A stretch of 64,000 nt of DNA from Kudoa neothunni (lineage: Eukaryota > Cnidaria): assembly GCA_964304625.1 (NCBI GenBank), contig OZ199838.1:16554001-16618000 (forward strand), given 5' to 3'. The position numbers and the translations under genes were made by a program. The notes beneath the pieces were generated by a model. The model was not told where the DNA came from. It saw only the letters and a list, made by a program, of their open reading frames with translations, and made no database searches. Shown one piece after another: positions 39,852-52,513 of this stretch (position 1 is the first letter of the stretch; every line of letters begins with the position of its first letter).

Positions 39852-42800
39852 TCGCTTGAAGTTTAATATCTAATATTTATTTGAACAAATTATACTTATA
39901 TTTATTCTTTTATTTAACTCATTATTTTACATCTGAATATCGTATTTCGAATTATTCTCGTCGATTCCACTTTGTACTAAAGTTAGTTAAATCGTTTTAA
40001 ATGAACCTTTTATATCAAAGATTAATAATTTTTCTATTCCTAAAATATTACAATCTCTAATATAGCTCCGACTCTCTTAATTGCAATTACTGAACTAAGG
40101 ATAAATTCACTATTATATTCTGCAGACGTTGACATAAGTTGGTTTGTATGGACTTATGCATTTTATAAACGCATTGAATAGAGGTTAAATTTATCATTGG
40201 ATATTTCTTGTAATTTTGCATTATGACTAGATTTTGCATTATTTTTAGCTAGAAAATTATCCTGTATATATTCGCTGGCAGGAAATATCTTTATTAAAGT
40301 AAATTAAATAATAATGTTTCGCATGATTGACATTAATGCTAAAAAATAAATGGTATTCTTTATCGACAAAGCCCATTGTAAAAATTTAACCATCAAATAA
40401 ACGTAAAATTACTCATTTAAATTGAAATTACATTGAACGTAGTTTGTTTACAATCATTGCTACAAACAAACCACATTGACACCAGGTCAGGTGTTCTTAA
40501 TTAATGTGTCGGGCATATCGATACTTCTTTTTATATAAAATCAACATAAAATTTGCAAATCGTTTATACATTAACTTAAATATGAGTTTTTCGAAGTAAA
40601 ACATTAAACAATGTCAACTAATTTATTTAGTAATAGTTCATTTATTGTTATATGTATATATTTATGAAATTAAAATTTTGATACAAGCGTTATTTTAGAA
40701 GACATTCACATCCGTTGTAATAGCCACTGCCTTAGATTAATAGACATTAGGCTTTAATTTCTGAAATTTTGCCTAGAAATTAAATAACAATTAGCAGAAA
40801 CCATAAATATCTTATTTCTCATTTTTAGATGTAATTTAGTTCTTTTACGCTAAAAAGGAGACTTAAACTTGAAAACAGAATTTAAACTGACTGAATTAAT
40901 TAATTTTAATGCTTTAACATGAGATTTACTATTTTGGTTTTTTGTAGATCGGAATCATTTCAACCAAATTCCTCATTACAATCATTTATATTATTCTAAT
41001 AGGCTAACTCCTTTATAAATGAATCTTTAAAAAAATTTCTAGTTATATATATGAGTACAGTAGGTAATCGATTTTGCACATGCACAAATTAATTACATAT
41101 CCCCTTTTTTGGAATTAATAAGAAAAATTGATGTTTTTTTATTGAAATAATATCAAAGAACTTAAATTCTATAACAGATAAAAAAATAAGGTGATACTTA
41201 GTTTCAATTCTTGAAAAAATCAATATTTTTGGTTTGTGTCAAAAAATGACATACAAATCAATTTTCAACTCTAACAATGATCAGAAACGATCTAAACTTT
41301 TTTAAATTAGAGAGAAAATTTAGTTCTTTTTCGAGGAGGCCATTTAATGCTGTTATATTTGATATGTTGAAATGTTTCACAGTAACTATCTTCACGTTTA
41401 TTTATGGAAGATCTTCGAAGTATTTCATTATTTTGTACTATCATTCCTTCAATTTTGTTGTATTTTTATCTTCGCTTATCGCTAAATTTCTGATTTTTCT
41501 CCAAATAATGCTACATCGATCAACAGAGCGACTGGAAAAACGTGTGCAGAATCAACACGTCACGTGATTTTGACTGCGTATTTTACATCATTTACAGTCT
41601 ATTATTTGAACCGAAATTACCGTTGTATTTAATATATTTGTTTATATAAACATTGGAAACATTGAGAGTCACAATTAAATAAATTCACAAAAAATATGCA
41701 ACATCGATTACCGACTGTATTGGAATTTGTAATTTTACATCCATGAGTTAAAATTAAGTTATGATTGAATTAAGAACCTTAAATTATTGGAATTATAATA
41801 CGTCCTTCTGGAAAGATAAAATGTTTTAAAGTCAACTTTTGAATATTTATTTCGTATTTTTTCCTCATACAGTGACAGTGGGTGACGGATAATACGCACG
41901 TTTGCTTTTCCGCATAGAATTTGCTGCTTGTCGAACACATTACTTAAGTTTGCGTTTACAAACTTAATTTAGTTGACTTTTTACATCTGAAAAATAATTT
42001 TTAGCCAAAAATTAAATATTGGAATTTAACGGCATTCTTGGGTAATACATATCTTTTTCTCTGAAATCAATCTTAAAATCGCGATCAGATATGTATTGCA
42101 TCCGGCCCGTGTGTATCTCGACCAGGTTTAATGAAGAAATGTGCGAATTTCTGATTTGATTATTAAATAATGCAACTAGGATATTATTTAAGTGCGAGAC
42201 TAATGTTAATGAAGGTACATATATCATGTATCATACGGCCGTGTTAATTTATTTTAATAATATATGATAAATAAAACATTGACGTATATTTTAATATGAG
42301 TGTGATTCTCCATTAAACGCGATAATGACTGTTCAATGGCCTGTGAAGCGCTTTTTAAATTCAATGTAATGTTTGCAATCGAAACACAATCTCGGGTAAA
42401 AAGTATATCGAAAGAACACTTATAATCTTGAGCATAGGTTAATAAATGTAAATTTATTCAAAAAATCATCGCTATCAACAATTAAGCTCCGCTAAGCCGA
42501 ACCGCGTAGCCCAATAACCCAAAAGAAATCTTTAGAGAAGGAGACACACCATCTTAACTTTCAAAGCATGTAAAAAGCGATTACAGTAATGGATCGGTTG
42601 TACGTAATCCCCTTGGGGATGAGGAAATTGTACGTACTTATTTGCAGAAGCACGCAAAAAATATTAAAACACATAACTAGCAATAACTTAAATATTAATG
42701 AAAAGCCAATTATTTTTTTTAATTACGACTTAAAATGAATAAACATCTGGAATAGAATCAGACGTTAATTCCCATTTTTTTGAATCATGATGTTTAAAAT

Positions 42801-43229
42801 AGTTGCCAAACCCTTCTAAATAAAATAAGGCCACTTCTGAAAGGCTCAATTTTTGATCAACAAAATCATCACTCGTTTCTGGATTATTGGGAGGGACTGT
42901 CATTGCGACATTGATATCTCTATGAATTAGAGAGGACATCATTATAAACCATTTTACTATGTATCTACAACATGTGTCTATGTTTATCCTTCATTTTTCA
43001 ACTAGCTACCACATTTATGTAACTATAAAAACTTATTAATTGTTTAATCGTGATAAAAAAGGAAGAAAACTTAATTTAATCACGCGGTCAAGGCAAATAG
43101 GTACGTACGACCAATCCTCACATGACTTTTTATTTTTTGCTTTTTTCGTACTAATTATGCTTATAAATTATTTAAAGCGAGTAATAATAACATTAAATCA
43201 TTTTAAATTCGAGAAATATTTTAATATGT
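39852..43229. other. AT-rich intergenic DNA
   Basis: No gene supported over 3.4 kb. Open frames at 41277-41567 (+), 42012-42227 (-) and 42730-42942 (-) lack family motifs. The last (SSLIHRDINVAMTVPPNNPE onward) has non-repetitive, soluble-protein-like composition and could be an exon or old transposon piece. Confidence 0.35.
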
Positions 43230-43560
43230 AAAATAACTAATGTGCGTATGAGGGGCCCATTATTGTAATCGATAACGTTGAAGACGGTTCAACAATATGA
43301 ACAGATAGAATAATTCAGGAAATTTGGATTATTCTCATGGAACCGTTATCCACAAAAGAAAGTTTCTTTCGAGCGATGGGGTTCACACAAACAAAATAGA
43401 GGCGACTTGGGGTGCTTTTAAAAGGAAGTATAGAAACATCACAAATAAGAACTCGGGGAATTTTCCTGGGTATATAACTGATTTTCTGTTTAGAAAAAAG
43501 GTTTCTGAAATGGAAATTAGTACTCTATTTGTATATATTTTGACGGTTTATTCGATTTAA
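43230..43560 (+). mobile_element. Merlin/ISXO2-like transposase, C-terminal fragment
   Basis: The plus-strand frame contains HGTVIHKRKFLSSDGVHTNK, IEATWGAFKRKYRNIT and NFPGYITDFLFRKKV. These match the end of ISXO2-like DDE domains (H.TVNH...F....GVHTN.IE..W...K...........Y..E...R). A remnant of the preceding VEDGSTI..TD block lies at 43275-43310 in another frame. The N-terminal part is missing. Confidence 0.7.
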
Positions 43561-45393
43561 AAATAATATGCGATATTTACCAATGTTTGTTTTTTCCCGC
43601 CGAAGTTTGCACAGATACTGTAATTTAGCTGAATTTTCTGTTTGATTACATCAATTAACAGGTTAAAAAGTATCTGAATATTTATTGATGTTTATTTACT
43701 TAGGAGCGATTGTCAATTAGAATGAACTTTCACTCATCATATACAAAGAAAATCTGTTAATTATGATATAGAATGTTCTAAAAATTTTACATATTCCTGC
43801 TTGGAATAATTTCAAGACAAATAAAGCTATGAACGTCATATTTACAAAAGATGTAGCATTTCCCATAAAATTTTAAGCATAACCAAATTATTTAATATGT
43901 ATATTCACTTTTTAAGCGTTATAGATATACTATAAGTAAAAAGACTTATGATAATTTGAAATAAAAAACATAATTTGAGATTATAAGTTGTTGCCACGTT
44001 GGAATAATTTTGGTCTCTATACACATTCTAAAACTACGTAAGATGTGTGTAGAGTTTTCAAATAATTAAATTTTTGTGATAACTTCTTAAATGAAAATTT
44101 CTTTTTATCAAGTATGTCGATTGAGATTGAAACTATATTCGACTTTTCGATAAGTCGAAATCATTTTTTGATTTTCCTCAAATTGATTGAAAACCAGCTG
44201 GCATAACCAATTCAATAAGTTTCCATATTTGATTAGAAAACTTTTTAAATAGTGTTTAAGTTCTTAGTGACCTAATTATTCCATACCCCCGAAACTTAAG
44301 GTTAATATTTATATCAATATATTATTTTCTATTCGCTAAAAATAGTTCATTATATACGATATAAAAGCTGCATGAAAATATGCGTCACCGCACTCTATAC
44401 GTAATTTAAGAATTTATATTCACGATCACTTTTGCACAAAATACAGTCCCCTCTCACTACGTGCCATGTAAATTAATAAGAAATTATTGTTCTATTAGAT
44501 CTAACCGATATTTTCACTTAGTTTTCGTTAATCTAAGAATAGTTCAATAAAAAGAAATTTTTTAGGGCAATCAAACAATACCTTTATTTTTAAAAGGATG
44601 CACTCCTTCGAGAAAACCAGTTGTTATTCAAGAATTAGTGCAATTTTCCAAACCAAAACACCTTTACATTTTAGATTTAATCGTATTTTGATATTAAATT
44701 TGCATACTTTGGAACCATTATGTATTTTTGCCAAAAAGAAAGGTTTCATTTATTTAAAAATCGGGAAATTTTGTTAAAATAATGAATACGTAAGTTACCA
44801 CTCACCGATTTTTACAATATCATTGGCATCATTATAAAATTGCAAAGAAGGAGTAACAATTAATATTTATATTTCGGGGGCATCTTAGGTTGATATTATT
44901 TTTTTTATCGTTTGTAGACTAATCATAAATTTTATCACTAGAAGGATTAATTTTTATCGTGAAATTTTGAGAGGAACTGAAATTTTTATTGAAGTTACTT
45001 AATGAATTTGTTTAATAAATAAATAAACTTTAATCGTTAATTAAATTGCTCATAAAATTAATTTCATTGTATTTTTGGTTAATAATGTGTAAAATAAACC
45101 TAAAAATACCCATTAATTTCCTTCAATACCTTTATTTATATTTGAATGGAAAGTGCGCGCATAATTTTGTTTTTCTAAATCATCACATTGCAAAAATAAT
45201 GACAAGCTTTAAAATGCATAAATTAAAATAGAAAAATAAAATTTACAGGGTTTAAAATGCTAATTAGATTAAATCTTACATAGAATTCATCCATTCAAAA
45301 ATAAAACTAAACGTTAAAATTTTCCATCACAATGCCAGACAAAGCTGGGCATTAACGCTGGTAGTTGTATAAGATTGTTTCATATAGTAGATA
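43561..45393. other. AT-rich intergenic DNA
   Basis: No gene, RNA or clear repeat recognised; it contains the 3' flank of the Kunitz-like gene. Confidence 0.4.
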
Positions 45394-46938
45394 TTAGTTA
45401 TTGGGTACGGCCGCTCCATCCAAACCAGTTAGTCTGCTCTGCTCTTCTTCTTCTTCTTCCTCTTCTCCTTCTCCTTCTTCTGCACTTTGAGTGTTCTCAT
45501 TAGTATCTTCTGTGGTAGGCTCTGTGTCGAGAGGAGTTGATTCAGCTTCGGAATCAGTTTCAGAAGCAGTAGTAGGAGTTTCGGTTATAGGTTCCGGGGT
45601 AGTTGTTGGTTCGGGTAAATTAACTTCATTTATACCTTCGGTACAAACATAATTGCAAAGTGCTTCACTATCAAAGTTGTTCGCATTGCCGCCAATTCCA
45701 GTATATGCAAATCTTTTACAAACCTTTTCTGCATTATCATAATACCATCTCGGCAATGTGCTTGCTTCATTCCCATTACCAGGTTCTTTTGGTTCGCTGC
45801 ATACAGGGGGTATATCACGAAAATTGGCTTCTGTTATATCGTCGTTAACTTCAAAAATTAAATAATATAATTTTAAGTAATAAAAGAAACATACGAGCAG
45901 GACAGGCACTAATACATTCGCCGGCTGTATCGAAATAATTTCTGGTTGAATCTACTTCAGTATCAACAGCCAACATTTGCATACAGAATTGATTTTTAAA
46001 ATTATAGTAATATTTGGTTGTTATATGCCCTTCCTTTGTTGGTTGGTATGGGTCAGATTTGCACCTTTTAATTGCTGCATCATCAACTAAATTTACATAT
46101 TTTTATTATATATTTTAATTGTTAGAATTACCGTGACACTTCTTTTGGCATTGAGAAAATGTCTCGAAGACTCCACGTAGTCCTTCTTTTTTGTCAACGA
46201 TCGCATGTACACATGTGGATTTTTCCTTGTCACGTACGATTTTGATTTCTGTTGCAGTAGCCGTATTTGATGTTAAAATAGCTCCTACTTCGCAGTCAAC
46301 CTTGTTGGGTATTGCGTGGGGTGCGTCAGTTGCTAAATTCAATTAAAAACAATAAAAATTAATATTACATTACTTATGCACATGTCTTTACATGTAGCGT
46401 CACTTGGAAACGAGAACTTTGGTTCGTTACACCCCTTATAATTATATGCTTTGCATTCTCCTGTACCACTAGCAGTAGGTCTCTTGAAATAATACCTAGT
46501 GACGTGAGTTTTTTCACAAACGTTGAAGTCGTTGTTCCCATGTTCCGTAAGGTCGCCTGTAGAGGTGCTTGTTGCTGTGCAAACATCAACTCGGCTCGCG
46601 TAGTCATACTCAACTAAATTTTTCTTGAAATAGAGAATAATAAGAAAAAGTACATTCTTTGTTGCATTCTTCTAGTGACGCAAAATTATTGAAGCTAGTC
46701 CCACCAGCTCCTTTGTACTCAAATTTTTTGCATGTAGCTGTCCTTGTATCAAGATAATATCTTATAGGATATAATCTTAATGGTATTCTATGGTTTCTTT
46801 CAAGACTAAAATCGTATTTTGTACTTTCTAAAATTAATGAGAATGAGGTTTTTATAATGTTGAATTACTAGTGAGAGAGGAAGAATGAAATGTGAAAGTT
46901 GAAATAATATAGATGAAAACTGTTAAGTAAAACTTCAT
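45394..46938 (-). CDS. Secreted protein with five Kunitz-like modules and acidic tail
   Basis: Minus-strand exons: 46938-46869, 46827-46654, 46613-46374, 46332-46132, 46086-45895 and 45848-45394; 1,332 nt, 443 aa. Exon 1 is a signal peptide (MKFYLTVFIYIISTFTF). Each later exon encodes one module with the Kunitz/BPTI pattern, for example RYYLDTRTATCKKFEYKGAG with FNNFASLEEC, CKAYNYKGCN, KYYYNFKNQFC with STRNYFDTAGECISAC, and CKRFAYTGIGGNANNFDSE with LCNYVC. Most modules keep the cysteines equivalent to BPTI 5, 30, 51 and 55 but lack the 14-38 pair that braces the inhibitory loop. Exon 3 is the exception, with two extra cysteines. All five introns are phase 1 and short (41-45 bp). The tail is Thr/Pro/Glu-rich ending in an EEGEGEEEEEEEE run. 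No membrane anchor. Protease inhibition is uncertain; a venom-like or matrix role is equally possible. Confidence 0.85.
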
Positions 46939-48397
46939 ATTCAGGCTAACTGAACTTCTTAATAGAAAAGATGGATTATAGTTGTATTAATTCGTGAATA
47001 ATTTAATTCATAATTTAGCCCTTAATCATTTTCGCACTATTATTATCATCAATGAATCGTGTAAACCTTTCATTGTTAAAAAACAATAATGAATAAGATT
47101 GAAAATTTTTCAGCAGTAGTTTAGGCATAAGAAAATCCACATGACAGATCGAATTAATTTTATTTATTACTGGAAATTAAAATTATACAAATTATCAATT
47201 TTATTTCATATTTTTAGTTGATAATCTTGAATTAATATATCGTAAAAAATAAATTTATATAAACTATTAAAAGATCATGGATAGGTTTGCATTAAGAGGA
47301 ATCCATGTTTATACAATAATTCAAGCGTTTCTGTGTTGTATCTAAGATCGCATATAAAAGTGATAGTCTAAAATATTAACATCTCAAAAATATAAATAAT
47401 TCGGTAATCATGGAGCGTGTGGCTCCAAAATTAAACACAGTTTCATATGTTCCGCATTCTCAATTTCATTCAATATCAACGTAATGTAATTTTTAACTAT
47501 TGAGCGATGAGAAAACAACACAAAAAATTATAAAATAAAACTACCAATTTTTTACTGATCGTGGACATTCGGATGTATCGCGAATCCTCGTTATCGCCTT
47601 ATATGTGACTTTACCTGGGTTTGTTCGCGTCTTATTCATCGACAATTAGTTTAATTTCTTATCCAATATGCATAAACGGATTTTTTTATCTGCGTTTTCA
47701 TTTAAAAAGTTATATTTTCTTGAGATATTTTGTACAAGCATATTTATTTATAATTTAAGACTAATGACTAACGTTTTCATGTTTTTGATCGTTATTTCTC
47801 TAATAAAAACTAGGGTTGGGCAACCGGATTTGTGTGCCGGGTCAAAATGTCAAACGGTAACCAAGGCACGGACTGGTTGACACAGAAATATTCAACTCTA
47901 GTAGGGTCCATATAATTTGCTAGGATAATACCTGTTTATTTGTATAAACCAAAATTTACTTATTGTTATCGCGATTTCACGTAAAATAGAAGAAAAAAAT
48001 CCTCCCATTGTTACATAATGGCAATGTGTACAATAAACAGTGAAACGGAATCACCTTCCATTAGAGCTGGGCCCTGTCAAAGTTTCTCTACATATTATCA
48101 GCTAGAATCCATTTAAAATTATTTTTTATTTTATGTGAATATTTATTTAATAATGTTAAGTTTATACATCCCTGTTTAAATCGAAAAGAATGTTTTAGTA
48201 AAACCTTGTAGTTTTGTGTTATTTGTTTTGAATTGAAACTGTGATTAAAAATAAGGCACATCCTTGAAATTGTAATCGATAATTTATAGATTTTTATTTC
48301 GTCTTTTTACTCTTTTGTGGGAAGGTGATTGTCGGTCTCCATTATAAACAGAATCCTATAATTAGCGCCAAATTATAATGTTGTTGTTGTTGTGATG
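46939..48397. other. AT-rich intergenic DNA, Kunitz-gene 5' flank
   Basis: No gene recognised. A GC-richer patch at 47813-47880 (GTTGGGCAACCGGATTTGTG) resembles a hAT terminus. Confidence 0.4.
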
Positions 48398-48895
48398 GGA
48401 GGAAGTTCAACCCAAAGAAAGTTTTATAAACTATTTAACGACACTGATGAACTTATAAGTTTTTTAATGGATAAAAAATTTATTCAAGGACCATCAACTC
48501 CACGCTTCAATTGTCATCGTTATAACACATAACTCTTATAAAAAGAAGGAACACCACCTGCATATCGAGTACACGAAACGGGGAAGATTATCTTCCATCA
48601 TTTATCTGCAAGAAGTAATTTAATATTGAACATTCAATTGCATTGTTTTTAGATCTGATTGTAAACCCCATTTTTCAGAGAGAAACTTAACAGGTTGTGA
48701 AATAAAAGGTTGGAATAGGCAAAATTGTTCAAATTTATCCATCAAGGATATTTTTGAATTAATTTGCATGTAGGCGATGGAAATTCCTCATGGAACAACA
48801 ATTTTACTAACTGAAATTAGTGACAAGACAGTCACATTTTGGTTCGACCACGTTGAAGAAATTTGCAGAAGGCTTTTTCTTTCTCGAGCTAAAAT
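48398..48895 (+). mobile_element. Merlin/ISXO2-like transposase, N-terminal half
   Basis: It opens with MGGSSTQRKFYKLFNDTDEL and ISFLMDKKFI. Frame-broken zinc-ribbon remnants follow, then NLSIKDIFELICM and TEISDKTVTFWFDHVEEIC, the 'LGISK.TV.DW....REVC' segment of ISXO2/Merlin transposases. It stops before the DDE core, close to a TTAA-flanked MITE at 48938. Confidence 0.6.
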
Positions 48896-48937
48896 AGGAA
48901 AAAGGTACGGTCATTAAAATCGATGAAACTCTCTTAA

Positions 48938-49080
48938 CCCTCAAATACCTGACAAAAAAGTTACATGAATGCTTGAAGAAGACCGCTATGCTCCGATGCA
49001 ATTTAATCATAGCATAATTATATTTGAAACTATTTAACTATAAAGATAAATAAAACAATCCAACAGTTTGATTTGAGGTT
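48938..49080 (+). mobile_element. TTAA-flanked piggyBac-like MITE, copy
   Basis: After TTAA (48934-48937): CCCTCAAATACCTG, then GCAATTTAATCATAGCATAA and TATAAAGATAAATAAAACAA. Inverted match to 39000-39130. This copy has an extra about 30 bp near its start, apparently a second version of the CCTGA..AAGATGACCGC segment. Confidence 0.65.
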
Positions 49081-49609
49081 TAAAAAAATAAATAACTTGC
49101 AAATATAAACTTTTATAAAATCGATATCGTAAAAATGAAACAAAATAACGTTATTTCATGAATTTCTATACATAAAATAAATTTATCATTTTAAAAATTG
49201 TTATTTTATGATTGTAATTAGGGGGTTAATTTAGATGTTGTTTTGATTTATTAGCATAATACCATTATTATAGACGCATAATCAATAAATGTTTTTATTT
49301 GTGACTTTAAACGATGATTTGACGTCAACGATACAAAATAATTTAATATTTTACAACATGAAACTGAAATACATGTTCAAACTATCTATACCATCTCATT
49401 AGAATGACATTAATTCTAATCGTTTTGTCTAATATCTAAATGGGGAAATTACACGAATATGATATATTTTGGAGATATAATCAAATTTAATAAAAACATT
49501 TTAAATGCAGATAAAAATATGGTGAAGTAAAATAGAGAAATAATACTATATATTTTATTTTTTGTTACACACATCGCATTCTATATTTTCAATTCTGTGA
49601 GTTTCACGG

Positions 49610-52345
49610 ACAAATTTGTTGCAACTTGAACAAATTTTCCTGCTTCTTTTCTTGATTATTGAGCGAATATGGCATATATCTCTTCCAGATGGAGGTTTCT
49701 TCCTTTTTATTGGGATGGTTTTAATATTGATAGACAGTTTCTATTTTGTCGGACGCGTTTTTTCTCTAAAAATAATAATTCAATGGCTACAATTTTTTCT
49801 AAAAAATATCTTTTATAAATGCAGAATATAAGTTGAGTTTCATTCATCTTTTAATTAACAATTGGGCATAAAAATACATCGAGGATATTTTAGACTCATT
49901 CATAAGTATCATTATAAATGACATTAAATTTTTTATAAATCTATATTATTTACGTAATTAATCTAATTTTATGTGTTACAGCATCATAAACGAGTAAAAT
50001 ACCCTCTAGCGTGCGGTTGTAACGTTGATAGTCGCGAGTATAATCACTGTGGAAGGAGAGTCTGATCAAACAATTATTAATTCAGGATATTGCATCAGAA
50101 CCTAAGGTCGGAAATACATTTACAAACTTCGAAAAGTCTAAAGAATTCAAGGATTATTATTCAAAGCCGAACAACTTTTGTTACTGGATCCGAGATTCTA
50201 GAAAAATCTCAACTGCCCTATAAAAATTTGATAGACTTGAACTCTGATCTTGTTTATTATTAGGCCATTTTTTGTTGTGTTCATGGTGGTAAAAATGAAA
50301 TTATCTATATAAACGTTAATGTAATTAATTTGAATTCAAATACAATCTAAGTCCCGAGAAGAGAAAAATCAACAGCCATAGAAAGCGGTTGCAATTTCTT
50401 CATTACGTTGCGAGTTACTAAAAACATGAAGATGTTAGTTATTAGAAAATAGGATCTTACTCACAGCTGCAACAGAAATGAGCATTTTAGGGATTTTTTT
50501 ACCAATGAATATAAAATTAGATGAAGAAAGAAAAAACCTTATAAAAAATGTTCATTTTTATGATGGAAATTTAAAAGGAGTGTTTTGTCTGATATTTTGG
50601 AGTTGTTTAACTCAATAAAAAATTCTCACCCAAATGCAACTATCGAAATATTGCACAATAATTCCAATGAGATGGTTGGAATATTTTTCCAAGACCTTTT
50701 TATATGAAAAACGTTATTATAAAATTTCCTGAACTAGTATTTATGGATGCCACTTATAAATTAATCAATAATCGTATGCCATTATATATATATATATATG
50801 TCTGTTTATCGATTCCTTTGGGCAAAGTAAAATAGGAGCTATTGCTCTTTTATCTGAGGAGAGTACCGCGACTGTTACCTGGTTATGTCAATCTCTACTT
50901 AAACATAATGAGGAAATGTCAATTTCATTACGGATAAAGACATGATTGAAAGGAACTCTATAAGATCTGTATTTCCTAACGTAAGTACAGATCTTTTGCC
51001 TGTACCATGTCTTCAGAACATTTGGGAGAGAAATCTCTACATTAAGAATGGGAATAAACAAAGCTGAAAGAAAAACTGTCTTAGAGTTGATTCAAAAGCT
51101 TTTGCTTTTTTATACCGATGATCCAAAAATTTATGAAAATTACCATGAATTGTTAAATAAGACGTGTAACAAAAAATTATTAGTTATTATAATAAATCTT
51201 GGGATCCAATCAAACATGAATGGGGCCCCGGCATACATAAACCTAAAGGGTACTTTTTTAAATAGAATAAATCATCGATTAGGATGCATAAATTCCAAAA
51301 TTAAACAAATCATAAAAAAATTCTCGACAATCTAATTTTTTTAAGTGATCTGCTTATTTATTTATTTATCAAGTATGAGGACTGAGCGTGAGAGTAAAGC
51401 AGTTAGAGAGTTGACAACCCAAACTGTTGAGAAATTAAATTCAGACATTAACGACCGATATAAAACATTGTTAACTTCATATGCGTATAATATTATGCAG
51501 GATGAAATAAATAATCATATCGAACATTATGCCAATCGTGATCCCAATAGTTGTACATGTTGTTTTCTACGAAGTATGGAGTTACCATGTAGGCATATTA
51601 TTTATGCTAGGAAAAAGAATGAACGTGAATTTATATGAAGAGAAAATTTTGTAATAAGAGATGGCAAAAAGAATATTACCTGTCATTTATTCAAATGACA
51701 AAAAATTTATATCTTCAAAATCCTTCGTGTTGTGTGCAACCAAGTATTACAGAAATTTCGAGTCAGTGCTCTGTTCCGAATTCTGCTTTTAAGCGATACA
51801 GGGAGCTAGAAATTCTTTTTAAGAAAATAGCTTCGATAGATTATGAAAAAACAGGGAGTAAATATGATTCATTAAAAAGATTTTAGGTGAATCAATCTCT
51901 CTTATTTCCAATGGGGATTCTCTGGATAAAGTGACTATTTTTTCCACTATTCATATATCAACTTAATTTAATTCAAGTTAATGTCTGAATCTGCCAACGA
52001 AAACAATCAAGAGGTTTCAATCCCAACATGTAATTAATGATATTGTCATTAGTAGAATTTTTATTTTGTGTTTTGTTACTGAGGAATCACGAATAGAGAA
52101 TGCGGATATACTAGAAGCAGTTAATGATAATGTTCCATCATAAACAACCGATACGGAGATCCCGAATATTGTAGTTGATACCACAACTAAAAATCCATCT
52201 TTTAAGGGTGTGTATCTTTTGTCCATTTTTTCTAATCCATAAAATTATAGTAATTAAGCTGCTAACAGCAGTGAAATTGAGAGGTAGACCAAAAGGTGTA
52301 TTTCAAACAGTTGTAGGTTTGAGAAAAAAAAAGAAAATTATGATT
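49610..52345 (+). mobile_element. MULE transposon with SWIM zinc finger, decayed
   Basis: Plus-strand pieces in order: an upstream region shared with 29560-31060; the MULE DDE core (FPELVFMDATYKLINNRMPL about 50725-50790, then ITDKDMIERNSIRSVFPNV about 50925-50980); a helical region (NHRLGCINSKIKQIIKKFST, LSSMRTERESKAVRELTTQT); a SWIM finger CTCCFLRSMELPCRHIIYAR (about 51554-51610) with its C-x-C..CxH ligands; and a basic AT-hook-like tail LRGRPKGVFQTVVGLRKKKK (about 52272-52330). At least four frame changes or stops split it. Family inferred from the ZSWIM1/3-like MULE proteins of invertebrates. Confidence 0.8.
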
Positions 52346-52513
52346 ATAATAATAATTCCATCAGGAAAAGTTATCATAACTTATTATTTCTTTTAATTTT
52401 CCTTAATTATATCATTTAATAAAACTTACATTTATTCATGGAGTTTCAACTAGGAAGTGATTGAAGTTGCATTTCTGACATTGAATAAAACGAGAATATA
52501 CACAAAAAAATTA

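Noticed and set aside
41277-41567. 96-codon hydrophobic plus-strand frame
   Set aside because: Phe/Ile-rich as expected from chance in AT-rich DNA; no motif, splice context or neighbour supports it.
42730-42942. 70-codon minus-strand frame with soluble-protein-like composition
   Set aside because: Could be an exon or old element, but no family match and no flanking exons could be found; left as a note only.
47668-47880. 70-codon plus-strand frame
   Set aside because: Hydrophobic start is AT-driven and the end overlaps a hAT-like terminal patch.
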